Of a DNA stretch of 50,779 bases, positions 33,801-41,523 are shown piece by piece. How positions within the stretch are numbered: the first letter of the stretch is position 1; the number at the start of each line of letters is the position of its first letter. The stretch comes from Anaerolinea sp. (GTDB lineage: Bacteria > Chloroflexota > Anaerolineae > Anaerolineales > Villigracilaceae). The notes below the pieces were generated by a model. The model saw only the letters and a program-made list of their open reading frames with translations. It did not search any database and was not told the DNA's origin. The stretch spans positions 1-50,779 of the forward strand of contig DYPU01000008.1 of assembly GCA_020719725.1 (NCBI GenBank), given 5' to 3'. A program made the translations under genes and the position numbers.

Positions 33801-33808
33801 GTTTTCAT
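27869..33808 (-). CDS. bacterial alpha-2-macroglobulin-like lipoprotein
   Basis: A 1979-residue surface protein. A lipobox LTAC places the lipid-modified Cys at residue 23. The first ~450 residues hold three or more SbsA/Big_5-type Ig-like repeats (LEFGFDRPMQ, ITVLFNKPVIP, FQVTFNQPMDQ). Macroglobulin domains follow (YVYTERPLYRPNQPVYIKG). A Ser/Gly/Lys-rich flexible segment near residue 1250 (SSGSGGGGGKGEGE) is the likely bait region. The C-terminal alpha-alpha barrel carries the thioester motif Cys1498-Met-Glu-Gln in YLCMEQTVSRF. Such proteins trap attacking proteases covalently. The neighbour pbpC supports an envelope-defence role. AAAGGAAAA precedes the ATG. At 5.9 kb it is the largest gene here and appears intact. 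Confidence 0.94.
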   Translation of the reverse strand: MKTRAICGLCGLTVLLFGILTACAGPSPSLATATPERLLVEATLSPFPQIIRQSPLPGERLALKPTLEFGFDRPMQPDQTAAAWQFLDAEGQALAGKLEWADERTLRFTPQRSLQAGASYSGLFSTSALSAAGQTLAAAARFDYRVTDLLAVSQVFPLDQAQDVERGTAITVLFNKPVIPLMTKEDQAKLPPPISIQPALAGTGDWVSPSIYVFKPETGLASGTHYEVRVRPTLKDTTGVALQAEYSWGFTTSSPAVVNFALQDVGYNFSETIENVRLDQVFQVTFNQPMDQASLAGAVLLQNIETRAAVPVKFTWDETATVLTITPSSRLTIASFYNLTVAASALAQDGGAVREDFRIKLSTLPRPAISKVSPSRGSQSDFSALASVSFNTRMEFASMQDRVRVSPEPAVPVRLFYREEAQRLDIFGLEPSTEYVIRILPGISDIYGNRIGAETSFSFETAGLTPMAGLLTPYYPLIFRTTSDQSIFLEYTNLDSAVLSLHRLTFDQFMPLVSGSLSMNSFYSAEPALREWQPELLAGKNQFARVLLPLDESGPLAPGYYYLGLNAAPLESSERYWQGAIFIVADDNLTLKTTQTEALAWLVNSQSGRPVADVPVDFYDSNSNHLGSVVTDNNGLAYLQDAPNAWYARTADETQVAMAASNWGAGVNEGQTGVWVDYWWPVKETFAYVYTERPLYRPNQPVYIKGILRDVDDLRYRLTELSQVFVSIDGDQGQVFGEMVSLSEMGSFAAQFDLGADAPVGNYYIQVRSSRASDYIFGSTSFRVAEYVKPQFAVTASAAPATVLTGEEAVFALDAAYYSGGSLGNATVDWFMESQPFYYNPPAAYSAYSFDDFNLYDYYLDGGGSSVPPVFKDGQGPTDENGHFELVETLTLDKDSASQTINFSANVTDVGGNLVGSSASLTVLASAVHAGIRPENYVGEQGQPQTFELVLLDMVGEPLAGQSISVAFAEQRWYSVVREDENGVSRWESAVKTIPAGNASAITDANGLATVSFTPPTGGQYKATLTAKDVEGRAAKASAFLWVSSQSYVPWRQTNDRSFQLIADKDSYNPGDTAKILIAQPFEGQNLALITVERGHIYEKKVVTLENNSTVYELPITSDMAPVMYVSVVVVRAAQGDTPPDFKMGMVRVNISPARQGIFISLESDKATAQPGEAVTYTVHTKDLDGKPVQADVSLALVDQAALALAPSVSLPLLEAFYPQRGLSVMTASSLVLNAEEFNTNYEEIIPDGESSGSGGGGGKGEGETGIVTVRQNFKDTAFWQAQVLTDEKGLAQVTLTLPDNLTTWQMTARAVTKDTRVGETESELLSTRPLQIDLQTPRFFVVDDVLTLGALVHNNTEQSLQVKVTLEAEGLNLESDASQMLTVAARQQAYATWQVTVQRGVTRVDLVASAASGSYSDSTRPTLGTLPGQGLPVLAYHVIEMVGSAGALREAGSIAEAVSLPASLDYLDAALNLEVSPSLAASMLDGLDYLNDYPYLCMEQTVSRFLPNLIALEALKLAGKPTDSLQIALDEQVRPALQRLISNQGWDGGWGLWPGSESQPNTTAYVVLGLLEAQKAGYTVSETVLDNGLGYLNANLPSISRSSTGWQKNRTAFALYALARGGLLNANGLSSLYAYRVGMNYYAKGLLMQAMHLNDPADERILELLSEINGAAAQSAAGAWWDESETDYWNWNTDLRTTAILLNALIQVDPQNALIPNGIRWLMKHRSGSHWYSTQETAWSLMALTNWLALSGEFETDYAYAIGLNGELLESGQARAEALTETTLLRLDAQKLVAEATNSLVITRGAGPGVLYYTAYMEYALPVEDISALDQGILVSRQYYRPDDLKTPVTTVERGELVQARITVVVPESVHYLVIDDPLPAGLEAIDASLLTSQQVPLIYQPNDYERYGWGWWYFYYKQIYDDRVVMSADYLPAGTYTITYLARANTKGQFHVLPVTARQFYFPDVAGRSAGSMFEVK

Positions 33809-33922
33809 TTTTTCCTTTCAATGCTGTCAATTTCACAGCAACTCAGCAGACAATAGCCTGAGGACGCTGAAACGTTCATAGATGTTCCTGTAACGCAAAA
33901 ATTATAGCATGGCAATCTTTGG

Positions 33923-34018
33923 TAAAATATGACAACTGAGTGAGTTTAATCGCTTGCTTAATTGGCTTTTTTTTTCATAATAAGCTTAACTGACTCACCC
34001 CATAGGAAAGGAAACACC
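33923..34018 (+). promoter_or_regulatory. leader of the formate-THF ligase gene
   Basis: TAAAAT at 33923-33928 is a possible -10. The leader then holds two nearly complementary segments (TGAGTGAGTTTAA at 33940 and TTAACTGACTCA near 33985) on either side of a run of nine T. This could form an attenuator-like structure. It does not match the tetrahydrofolate riboswitch as I know it. AGGAAAGGAA just before ATG 34019 is the ribosome site. Confidence 0.3.
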
Positions 34019-35920
34019 ATGACCCGCCCATTTAGCCCAATTCCGCTCAAACTTCATCGCCCAGTCCCCTCCGATATCGAAATAGCCCAGGAATCGGATA
34101 TTAAACCGATTGCGCAGGTAGCCGAAGAAGTGGGCATTTTGCCCGAAGAACTCGAATTTTACGGCCCCTATAAAGCCAAAGTGAAATTAGACATTTTGGA
34201 ACGCTTGAAAAACGTGCCCGATGGAAAATATATCGACGTGACCGCCATCACACCCACCCCGCTGGGCGAAGGCAAAACCACCACCACCGTTGGCCTGAGC
34301 CAGGCCCTGGGGGCACATCTGGGCAAAAAAGTCTTCACGGCCATCCGCCAACCTTCGCAAGGGCCAACCTTTGGCATCAAAGGCGGCGCAGCCGGCGGCG
34401 GATACAGCCAGGTCATCCCGATGGAAGATTTCAACCTGCATCTCACGGGTGATATTCACGCCATCACCGCCGCCAACAACCTGCTGGCGGCAGCCATCGA
34501 TGCGCGCATGTTTCACGAAGTTGACCAGGACGACGAAAAACTCTTCAACGCGCTCTGCCCGCTCGACAAAAAAGGGGAACGCAAATTTTCGCCTTCCATG
34601 CTGCGTCGTCTAAAAAAACTGGGGATCGAAAAGACCAATCCAAACGACCTGACCCTCTCCGAACGCAGCCGCTTTGCCCGGCTGGATATTGACCCGGAAA
34701 GCATCACCTGGCGACGCGTGGTAGATACCAACGACCGCTTTCTACGAGAAATTGAAGTAGGGCTTGGCCCCGAAGAAAAAGGCCGCAGCCGCCGAACCGG
34801 CTACGACATCACCGTTGCCAGCGAAATCATGGCAATTCTGGCCCTAACCACCGACCTGCGCGACATGCGCGAGCGCCTGGGTGCCATGGTGATTGGCACA
34901 AACCGCGCCGGAGAAGCCATCACCGCCGAAGATTTGGGCGCTGCCGGGGCGCTAACGGTGCTGATGAAAGACGCCATCAAACCCAACCTGATGCAAACCC
35001 TGGAAGGTACACCGGCCCTGGTTCACGCCGGGCCATTTGCCAACATTGCTCACGGCCAATCCAGCATCATTGCCGACCGAATCGCCCTCAAGCTGGCCGA
35101 TTACGTCATCACCGAAAGCGGCTTCGGGGCCGATATTGGCATGGAAAAATTCTTCGACATCAAATGCCGCTATTCTGGCCTCATTCCACAAGTCGTGGTA
35201 CTGGTAGCCACCGTGCGCGCGCTCAAAATGCACGGCGGCGGGCCAAAAGTGGTGGCAGGCAAACCCCTGGCCGCCGAATACACCGAAGAAAACCTGGATT
35301 TACTACGCAAGGGCCTGCCCAACATGGAGCGCCACATCCAAAACGCGCTCAAATTTGGCGTCAATGTCGTCGTAGCAGTTAACTCCTTTGCCAATGACAC
35401 CGAAGCCGAAGTTGAAGTTGTCCGCCAGGCCGCCCTGGCCGCCGGAGCCATGGACGCAGTCGTCTCACGGCATTGGATGGAGGGCGGCGCAGGCGCAGTG
35501 GCGCTGGCCGAAGCCGTCATCAAAGCCGCCGAACAACCCAGCCACTTCCAATTTCTCTACCCACTCGAACAAAGCATCAAAGAAAAAATCGAAACCATCT
35601 GCCGCGAAATTTACGGCGCAGAAGGTGTCGATTACAGCCCCGAATCCGAAGAAAAAATCGCACTCTACACCCGGTTAGGCTTTGCCGGTCTGCCACTCTG
35701 CATGGCAAAAACCCACCTTTCTTTTAGTACCGATGCCAGCCTGAAAGGCGCACCCAGTGGATTCCGCGTCCCCGTGCGCGATATTCGCGCCAGCGTTGGC
35801 GCGGGTTTCCTCTACCCGCTGTTGGGCGAAATGCGAACCATGCCCGGCCTACCCACCCGTCCGGTTTTCTACGATGTAGACCTGGACCTCGAAACCGGCA
35901 AAGTATTGGGCCTGTTCTAA
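34019..35920 (+). CDS. fhs: formate--tetrahydrofolate ligase
   Basis: A 633-residue ATP-dependent enzyme joining formate to THF to give 10-formyl-THF, used for purines, formyl-Met and, in acetogens, the Wood-Ljungdahl path. It starts [19 protein letters not shown] and has [20 protein letters not shown] with the P-loop, [23 protein letters not shown], and [16 protein letters not shown]. It is longer than the ~555-residue common bacterial form because of an insert at residues ~175-230 ([21 protein letters not shown]), resembling the synthetase part of eukaryotic C1-THF synthase. ATG 34019 has a good ribosome site; upstream codons are not used. Confidence 0.96.
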   Translation: MTRPFSPIPLKLHRPVPSDIEIAQESDIKPIAQVAEEVGILPEELEFYGPYKAKVKLDILERLKNVPDGKYIDVTAITPTPLGEGKTTTTVGLSQALGAHLGKKVFTAIRQPSQGPTFGIKGGAAGGGYSQVIPMEDFNLHLTGDIHAITAANNLLAAAIDARMFHEVDQDDEKLFNALCPLDKKGERKFSPSMLRRLKKLGIEKTNPNDLTLSERSRFARLDIDPESITWRRVVDTNDRFLREIEVGLGPEEKGRSRRTGYDITVASEIMAILALTTDLRDMRERLGAMVIGTNRAGEAITAEDLGAAGALTVLMKDAIKPNLMQTLEGTPALVHAGPFANIAHGQSSIIADRIALKLADYVITESGFGADIGMEKFFDIKCRYSGLIPQVVVLVATVRALKMHGGGPKVVAGKPLAAEYTEENLDLLRKGLPNMERHIQNALKFGVNVVVAVNSFANDTEAEVEVVRQAALAAGAMDAVVSRHWMEGGAGAVALAEAVIKAAEQPSHFQFLYPLEQSIKEKIETICREIYGAEGVDYSPESEEKIALYTRLGFAGLPLCMAKTHLSFSTDASLKGAPSGFRVPVRDIRASVGAGFLYPLLGEMRTMPGLPTRPVFYDVDLDLETGKVLGLF

Positions 35921-35933
35921 CATCCACAATCAG

Positions 35934-35983
35934 CGCAAAGTGGTGAGGGGTAAGGTGACTTATCACTTGCCACTTTGCGTTTT
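35934..35983 (+). terminator. fhs terminator
   Basis: CGCAAAGTGG (35934-35943) pairs with CCACTTTGCG (35970-35979), the 26-base interior is itself partly paired, and TTTT follows. It lies 14 bases after the fhs stop and 20 bases before the amidase start. Confidence 0.75.
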
Positions 35984-36001
35984 AAACTTTAAACGATAAA
36001 A

Positions 36002-37366
36002 ATGGATACCCTAACCCTCACCATTACCAGCGCCCTGGCCGGACTAAAGGCCAAGACATTCACCGCGCACGAACTCACCGTAGCCTGTCTGACCGCTATC
36101 GAAGCTAAAAACCCTACACTGAATGCGTTTGCCCAACTCGCGCCCGAACCGTTCACCCCACCCCCGGCGGAACTGCCCCTTTCTGGCATCCCACTCGCCA
36201 TCAAAGACCTGATCGATGTGCAAGGCTTACCCTCCACTGCCGGGTCGCCCAAGTTTTTTGGTAAATTTCCAGCCGCACAAAATGCTTTTGTGGTACAAAA
36301 ACTCCACGAAGCCGGAGCCACCCTGCTAGGAAAAACCAACTCACACGAAATCGCACTCGGCATCACCGGCATCAACCCCCACACCGGCCCCGTCCACAAC
36401 CCGCATGACCCCAACCGCATCTCAGGCGGATCTTCCAGTGGCAGCGCAGCGGCTGTTGCCAGCGGCATGGCCCTCGGCGCACTAGGCACAGATACCGGGG
36501 GTTCGATTCGCATTCCTGCCGCCCTCTGCGGCGTCGTCGGCCTAAAACCAACCTTTGGCCGAGTCAGCACCCGCGGCGTCTTGCCACTATCCTGGAATCT
36601 CGACCACGTTGGGACGATTGCAAAAACCGCCGAAGACGCGGCCCTGTTATACGCGCAAATTGCCGGGTACGACCCGCGTGACCCAAACTCAGTTAACACC
36701 GGCAAAATCAGCCTCGAAAAAAGCGACCCGCGCAACTGGCGGATTGGCTTTGCAATCGGTGAGTTTATCGAAGCAGCCGACCCCGAAATCCTGGAAGCGG
36801 TTGCGCGAGCCGCCGGGCTGTTTGAGCAATTGGAAGCCGAAGTGATCACCAAAGAAATCCCGCGCCTGGCCGAAGCGGCCCAAGCCAACGGAACCATGGT
36901 TATAGCCGATGCTGCCGCCTTCCACCGTGAACGCCTGGCAGCCCACCCCGATTGGTTTGGCGCAGACGTGCGCGAACGCCTGGAGCGTGGCCGGGCAGTG
37001 ACTTCCACTGAATACGCGCTGGCGCGCCGCACTCAAAGCGAGCTAAAACATTACTTTAACCTATTTTTTGATGAAGTTGACCTGTTGCTGCTCCCCACCA
37101 CCGCCAGCCTGGCCGCGCCCATTGCCGGACTGGACTCTGCGGCCTACGCGCCGCGCCTGACACGTTTCACCGCGCCCTTCAATCTGACCGGTTTGCCCGC
37201 GCTTTCCCTACCCTGTGGTAAAAACGGCAGCCTGCCGATTGGCCTGCAAATTGTTGGCCCAGCCTGGGCCGAAGCCAAAATCCTGCAAGCCGCAATCGCT
37301 TTCGAGCGCTTGTTTAAAACACATTTTAACGCCTGTAAAAGAACAACGCCACAGATTTATCTTTAA
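36002..37366 (+). CDS. amidase-signature family hydrolase (GatA-like)
   Basis: A 454-residue Ser-cisSer-Lys amidase. The catalytic triad is visible: Lys68 in IPLAIKDLIDV, the cis-Ser in RISGGSSSGSAAA (around residue 144), and nucleophile Ser168 in LGTDTGGSIRIPA. FGRVSTRGVLPLSWNLDHVG follows, as in GatA and related amidases. It is a stand-alone gene with no gatB or gatC beside it, so it could be the transamidosome subunit or a scavenging amidase; the general family is certain, the substrate is not. No ribosome site is obvious before ATG 36002. Confidence 0.85.
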   Translation: MDTLTLTITSALAGLKAKTFTAHELTVACLTAIEAKNPTLNAFAQLAPEPFTPPPAELPLSGIPLAIKDLIDVQGLPSTAGSPKFFGKFPAAQNAFVVQKLHEAGATLLGKTNSHEIALGITGINPHTGPVHNPHDPNRISGGSSSGSAAAVASGMALGALGTDTGGSIRIPAALCGVVGLKPTFGRVSTRGVLPLSWNLDHVGTIAKTAEDAALLYAQIAGYDPRDPNSVNTGKISLEKSDPRNWRIGFAIGEFIEAADPEILEAVARAAGLFEQLEAEVITKEIPRLAEAAQANGTMVIADAAAFHRERLAAHPDWFGADVRERLERGRAVTSTEYALARRTQSELKHYFNLFFDEVDLLLLPTTASLAAPIAGLDSAAYAPRLTRFTAPFNLTGLPALSLPCGKNGSLPIGLQIVGPAWAEAKILQAAIAFERLFKTHFNACKRTTPQIYL

Positions 37367-37746
37367 AGTTTCGCCACATGGCCGAGTTTGTTTAAGGCTT
37401 TAACCACGAAGTATACGAAAGGAGGCCCTCAGAAAAGCGGCGGCTCAAGAAAAAAGCAAAACTTGATGTTCCTTCGCGGTCAAAGGTTTAATCGTACCTT
37501 TTTAATAATTTTGGGCAAATATCCAAACCCTAAAGATTTTCTGCCAGCCAGGGAAACCTTTAGGGTCTTCGCTTTTTTTTTGAGAAGATCCGTTTAATCA
37601 AAATCACTGCACAAGCAAACCCCGTGCAAAAACCAAGACTGTCCAAAATACGGACAAATACCTTTACAAGCTCTAAAACAGTTTTGCAGGATTTACATTA
37701 CAAACCAGCATTTAAAAGGCAGAATCTAACGGATTTCTCTAAAAAA
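37367..37746. other. 380-base intergenic region with repeat material
   Basis: No gene is seen between the convergent amidase and acyl-CoA synthetase genes. It holds a second copy of the dispersed repeat (37494-37588) and, near 37398-37420, an AACCACGAAGTATACGAAAG segment that resembles a short motif recurring in intergenic DNA of many genomes. A/T-rich otherwise. Confidence 0.6.
37494..37588. repeat. dispersed intergenic repeat, copy 2
   Basis: About 95 bases matching 6807-6920 in the same orientation (roughly four bases in five by eye). In this copy ACCCTAAAG and CTTTAGGGT form a perfect 9-bp inverted repeat around a GCCAGCCAGGG-containing loop, followed by a run of nine T, so the RNA would fold and could terminate. 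Confidence 0.7.
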
Positions 37747-39702
37747 TCAGCCTGCTTTGCCAACCTCGGCCAGCGCTTCAGGGTTAACCAGTGCAGAAAT
37801 ATCACCTAAATCCTGGCCCAAATACGCAGCGCGAATCGTGCGGCGCATCAACTTGGCATTACGCGTCTTGGGCAGGTCCCGAACAAACAAAATCGACTTG
37901 GGGGCCAGGGCCTTGCCCATTTCGGCCACAATGTTCTGAAACAATTCCGCGCGAATCTGTTCCAGATTCAGCGCCGCCGGGTTAAGCACCACAAACACCA
38001 CCAGAGCCATGCCCTTAACTGCATCAGGCACACCAATCGCCGCCGATTCGATGACCGCCAAATGGCGCACCATAATAGATTCAACTTCTGCCGGGCCAAG
38101 CCGTTTCCCCGCAATTTTAAGCGTATCGTCGGAACGGCCCAGGATATACCACAAACCATCCGCATCGATGGCGGCAAAATCGCCATGCACCCAAATGTTT
38201 TCCCAGCGGCTCCAGTAAGTATCCAAATAGCGTTGTTGATCCTGCCAAAAGCCGCGCGTCATGCCAATCCAGGGCGCAGTAATCACCAGTTCACCCACCG
38301 CATTTCGCAAAGGCTGGCCGGCTTCGTCAAAGACCTCGGCGGCCATGCCGGGGCAAGCCGCCGAAAAAGAACACGGTTTGAGGGGTAAAAGCGGATTACC
38401 CATCACAATTCCACCGCTAATTTCTGTGCCACCCGAATAGTTGATAATGGGACGCTGACCCGCGCCGACCCGCTCGAACAGCCATTTCCACGGTTCAGGG
38501 TTCCAGGGTTCGCCCGTCGAGGCAAAGAATCGCAACGAGGTCAGATCGCAACGCTTAAAGTGATCATCCCCATGTGGAATCAAGGCCCGAATCAAAGTGG
38601 GCGAAACGCCCAAATGGCTAACCTGATGACGCTCCACCAATTGCCACAGCCGCCCAGGGGTCGGAAAGTCTGGCGCGCCGTCATAGAGCAACATGGTTGC
38701 CCCCAAAAGCAGCGTACCAAAGACCTGCCAGGGGCCCATCATCCACCCCATATCGGTCATCCAGTACATCACATCAGCAGCATGAACATCAGTGCCAAAG
38801 GCCATGTCCTGGGCCGCTTTAACGGGAAAACCACAATGCGTATGGACAGCGCCTTTTGGTTTTCCGGTCGTCCCAGAAGTGTAGAGCAGCAGCAGTACAT
38901 CTTCGGCGGCGGTAACTTCAGTTGAGGCCTGCCCCGGCTGCGGGTCGATCAGTTCATGCCACCAAAAATCGCGGCCCGGCTGCATCGGCACGTCCTGCCC
39001 GGTTCGTTTCAACACAATCAGGTGGCTTACGCTGGGAACTTGCGCCAGGGCTTCATCGGCAACCGATTTCATTTCGACAATTTTCCCGCGCCGGAAAACG
39101 CCATCGGCAGCGAACAGGGCCTTTGCGCCCGCATCAGCCAGCCGGGCAGCCACCGCCCCCGAGCCATAACCGCTAAAGAGCGGCAAAATCACCCCGCCGA
39201 TTTTGGCGATTGCCAGCAATGCGACAACAATTTCGGGCGTCATCGGCATAAACAGGCCTATCACGTCGCCTTTGACAAGGCCCAAACCGCGCAAGGCATT
39301 GGCAGTTTGGTTAACCTGACGATACAGTTCGGCATAGCTCAGGCGGCGCGAGTGCCCTTCTTCGCCTTCCCACAGAATGGCGGCTTGTTCGCGCTGGGAA
39401 GAACGCTGATATTTGTCGAGGCAGTTATGAACGATGTTCATTTGACCGTCAACGCACCATATTGGGAATTGAATCCCGGCGGAAAGATCGACGACTCGCG
39501 CGTAGGGTCGAGAAAATTGAATGTCGAGGTAGCGCAAAATCGCATCGCTAAACCAGGCCACATCGCGGGTCGATTGTTGCAGCAGTTCAGCAAAGTTCTG
39601 AATATCATGCTGGCGCATAAAGGCCGTCAGGTGAGCGCGTTGCAAGGTTTCCGGGTCGGGCTGCCAAACAATTTCTCCACCGAAATCGAAGGTATCACTC
39701 AT
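37747..39702 (-). CDS. AMP-forming acyl-CoA synthetase (acetyl/acetoacetyl-CoA synthetase-like)
   Basis: A 651-residue enzyme that activates a short carboxylic acid with ATP and CoA. The P-loop motif LLLYTSGTTGKPKGAVHTHCG is complete. MTDMGWMMGPWQVFGTLLLG and NYSGGTEISGGIVMGNPL are acetyl-CoA-synthetase-like A4/A5 motifs, and DDTLKIAGKRLGPAEVES is the hinge region. The C-terminal catalytic Lys is in PKTRNAKLMRRTIRAAYLG. The N-terminal ACAS_N-like region (FSRPYARVVDLSAGIQFPIW) fits the acetyl/propionyl branch. ATG 39702 has CTGGAG upstream; a longer in-frame start is not supported. Substrate not certain. Confidence 0.88.
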   Translation of the reverse strand: MSDTFDFGGEIVWQPDPETLQRAHLTAFMRQHDIQNFAELLQQSTRDVAWFSDAILRYLDIQFSRPYARVVDLSAGIQFPIWCVDGQMNIVHNCLDKYQRSSQREQAAILWEGEEGHSRRLSYAELYRQVNQTANALRGLGLVKGDVIGLFMPMTPEIVVALLAIAKIGGVILPLFSGYGSGAVAARLADAGAKALFAADGVFRRGKIVEMKSVADEALAQVPSVSHLIVLKRTGQDVPMQPGRDFWWHELIDPQPGQASTEVTAAEDVLLLLYTSGTTGKPKGAVHTHCGFPVKAAQDMAFGTDVHAADVMYWMTDMGWMMGPWQVFGTLLLGATMLLYDGAPDFPTPGRLWQLVERHQVSHLGVSPTLIRALIPHGDDHFKRCDLTSLRFFASTGEPWNPEPWKWLFERVGAGQRPIINYSGGTEISGGIVMGNPLLPLKPCSFSAACPGMAAEVFDEAGQPLRNAVGELVITAPWIGMTRGFWQDQQRYLDTYWSRWENIWVHGDFAAIDADGLWYILGRSDDTLKIAGKRLGPAEVESIMVRHLAVIESAAIGVPDAVKGMALVVFVVLNPAALNLEQIRAELFQNIVAEMGKALAPKSILFVRDLPKTRNAKLMRRTIRAAYLGQDLGDISALVNPEALAEVGKAG

Positions 39703-39727
39703 GGCTAGCTCCAGAGAAAGGTAGGGA

Positions 39728-40381
39728 TTATTTTTGCAGACAGGCCAGCAGCGCGCCAATTGGGCCTTGCGGCTGGCTATCCGTTTGCGCCAAAACCGGC
39801 AAATTTTCGACAATGGCAAGCGCCTGGTACACCCCGTTATTAAGCCAACGTCCTGGTAACAAACCCAAGGCTTGCGGGTCGCTGCTAACCGCAGCCAGCA
39901 TTTCAGTTGGGCTGGTTGCCAGCCGAGCCAACGAGTTTAAAGGAAGGCCTTGCATAAAATCACGTTCAAAAGATTGTTGAACATCTTCGCCAGGAGCAAA
40001 GGCCCAAAGTTGCAGGTTTGCTTGTCCATTCGCAAACAGAGCGCGGGCCTGGTCAACCGTTAACGTTTGAAGGGGGCTTTGAGGGTGGGTAATCAACCAC
40101 ACCGTCTCCGTGCCGATTAAATAGGCGGGAGCGGTTGCCTGGGCGGGCAAGCCAAGAGATACACGAATATCCGCCGCAGAAGCTGTGGCGGATACGCGAA
40201 TCAAAACGGGTTGTTCGGCAGCGCAAAGATAAACTTCATCCAACCAGGGTTGGGTGGCCGCGCTGGTATAAACACGAAGAACGGGCAGGGTCGCAGCCTC
40301 GTAAACGGGTGTAGAGCGCTGTTGGGCGCAGGCCGTGAGCAAAAGAAGGCTTAAAAAATAGCCAACGCGGTAGTTTAACAT
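39728..40381 (-). CDS. lipoprotein with substrate-binding-protein-like domain
   Basis: A 217-residue protein with a signal peptide and lipobox LLLTACAQQ (Cys18 from ATG 40381). The mature part (VLRVYTSAATQPWLDEVY..., VWLITHPQSPLQTLTVDQARALFANG) resembles the phosphate- or molybdate-type periplasmic binding fold, in particular the TLTVDQARALFANG helix. It is short for an ABC-transporter receptor and no permease or ATPase is adjacent, so its role may be sensing or as yet unknown. It starts 20 bases after the M20 peptidase stop, in the same direction. Confidence 0.72.
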   Translation of the reverse strand: MLNYRVGYFLSLLLLTACAQQRSTPVYEAATLPVLRVYTSAATQPWLDEVYLCAAEQPVLIRVSATASAADIRVSLGLPAQATAPAYLIGTETVWLITHPQSPLQTLTVDQARALFANGQANLQLWAFAPGEDVQQSFERDFMQGLPLNSLARLATSPTEMLAAVSSDPQALGLLPGRWLNNGVYQALAIVENLPVLAQTDSQPQGPIGALLACLQK

Positions 40382-40401
40382 AGCCGGAACCGAAACTTGG
40401 C

Positions 40402-41493
40402 TTACCAATGCCGCAAAAGAGCGACCAATAAGCGCGCGCGCTCGGCCAGGCTGGCCGTAAAGATGTATTCGCGTTCCGAGTGATACTCTGCTCCAATCGC
40501 GCCCATGCCGTCCAAGACCGGCACACCCAATGGGGCCACAAAATTACCATCCGAGCCGCCGCCAGAACCACCTGCTTTAAGTTCCAGCCCCAAATGATCT
40601 GCCGCAATTTGGCAGGTTTTGGCAAAAGCAGCCTGGTTGATTTGGTTAAACGGCAAAGGCGGACGGTTAAGGTCGCCGCTCACTTCCAGGCGGGTTCCAT
40701 CCAAAACGGGTTGAAGCGCCAGCATGGCTGATTTAATTCGCTCGGCCTCGCCGGGCTGCAAAACCCGCAAATCCACTTCCGCCCGGCATTCATCTGGCAC
40801 GACATTGGAGGCAAAACCACCCTTCACAACGCCCACATTCAGGGTCGTTCCGCGCCCATAATCGGTCAATTTCTGAATAGCCAGAATTTGATGGGCCATT
40901 TCTTCAATTGCATTACGGCCTTTTTCGTGGTCACCTCCGGCGTGCGCGGCCCTGCCACGCACCTTTACCAGAAAATCGCCCACACCTTTGCGCCAGGTTT
41001 TTAGCGAACCATCTAACAGCCCCGATTCGAGCACAAAAACCATTGCGGCATTCTGGCAAATTTTCTCAATCAGCTGGCGCGAAGTCCGGCTGCCAATTTC
41101 TTCATCGGAAGTAAAAACCATCGTAACGGGATGCGAGGCCAAAAGCCCGTCTTGTTGCAGGACGCGTATCGCCGCCAGGCTAATGACAATCCCGCCTTTC
41201 ATATCCAGCACACCTGGGCCATAGGTTTTATCATCCTGGCTATAAAATGGCATCTTTGCCAGGGTTCCCAATGGAAAAACCGTGTCCATGTGATGCAGCA
41301 AGACGATGGGCTGGCCTGTTCCGCCCGAAAATTTGGCAACCAGATGATTTCCTGCGCCTGTTTGGGGATGAATTTCAACCTGCGCACCAAGCTGCTGGCA
41401 TTCTGCCGCCACGATGGCCCCCACCCGGTCTACCGCGGCTTTCTCATGGCTGGGCGACTCTGTTTCGACCAGTTTTTGGAGCAGGGTTAGCAT
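40402..41493 (-). CDS. M20-family metallopeptidase (carboxypeptidase G2-like)
   Basis: A 363-residue dinuclear zinc hydrolase that trims amino acids or N-acyl groups. Metal ligands are visible: His in LLHHMDTVFP, bridging Asp in GPGVLDMKGG, Glu-Glu in FTSDEEIGS (general base and ligand), and a distal His in GAEYHSEREYIF. The dimerisation domain starts at ~175 (GRAAHAGGDHEKGRNAIEEMAHQI). No signal peptide. The start is ambiguous: ATG 41493 begins the conserved helix, but GGAGG (41519-41515) stands 6 nt before a TTG at 41508, which would add five residues. Confidence 0.87.
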   Translation of the reverse strand: MLTLLQKLVETESPSHEKAAVDRVGAIVAAECQQLGAQVEIHPQTGAGNHLVAKFSGGTGQPIVLLHHMDTVFPLGTLAKMPFYSQDDKTYGPGVLDMKGGIVISLAAIRVLQQDGLLASHPVTMVFTSDEEIGSRTSRQLIEKICQNAAMVFVLESGLLDGSLKTWRKGVGDFLVKVRGRAAHAGGDHEKGRNAIEEMAHQILAIQKLTDYGRGTTLNVGVVKGGFASNVVPDECRAEVDLRVLQPGEAERIKSAMLALQPVLDGTRLEVSGDLNRPPLPFNQINQAAFAKTCQIAADHLGLELKAGGSGGGSDGNFVAPLGVPVLDGMGAIGAEYHSEREYIFTASLAERARLLVALLRHW

Positions 41494-41523
41494 AAAAACA
41501 AGATCCAAAATCAACCTCCGCCG

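Noticed and set aside
33929-34018. Tetrahydrofolate riboswitch before fhs
   Set aside because: The leader does not show the conserved core as I know it; only a generic inverted repeat and T run are seen.
35989-37032. 347-codon minus-strand open frame
   Set aside because: Fully antisense to the amidase gene, whose catalytic triad is complete; the product is Ser/Arg/Ala-rich, as expected for a shadow frame.
38956-39708. 250-codon plus-strand open frame
   Set aside because: Antisense to the acyl-CoA synthetase gene with no family features or ribosome site.
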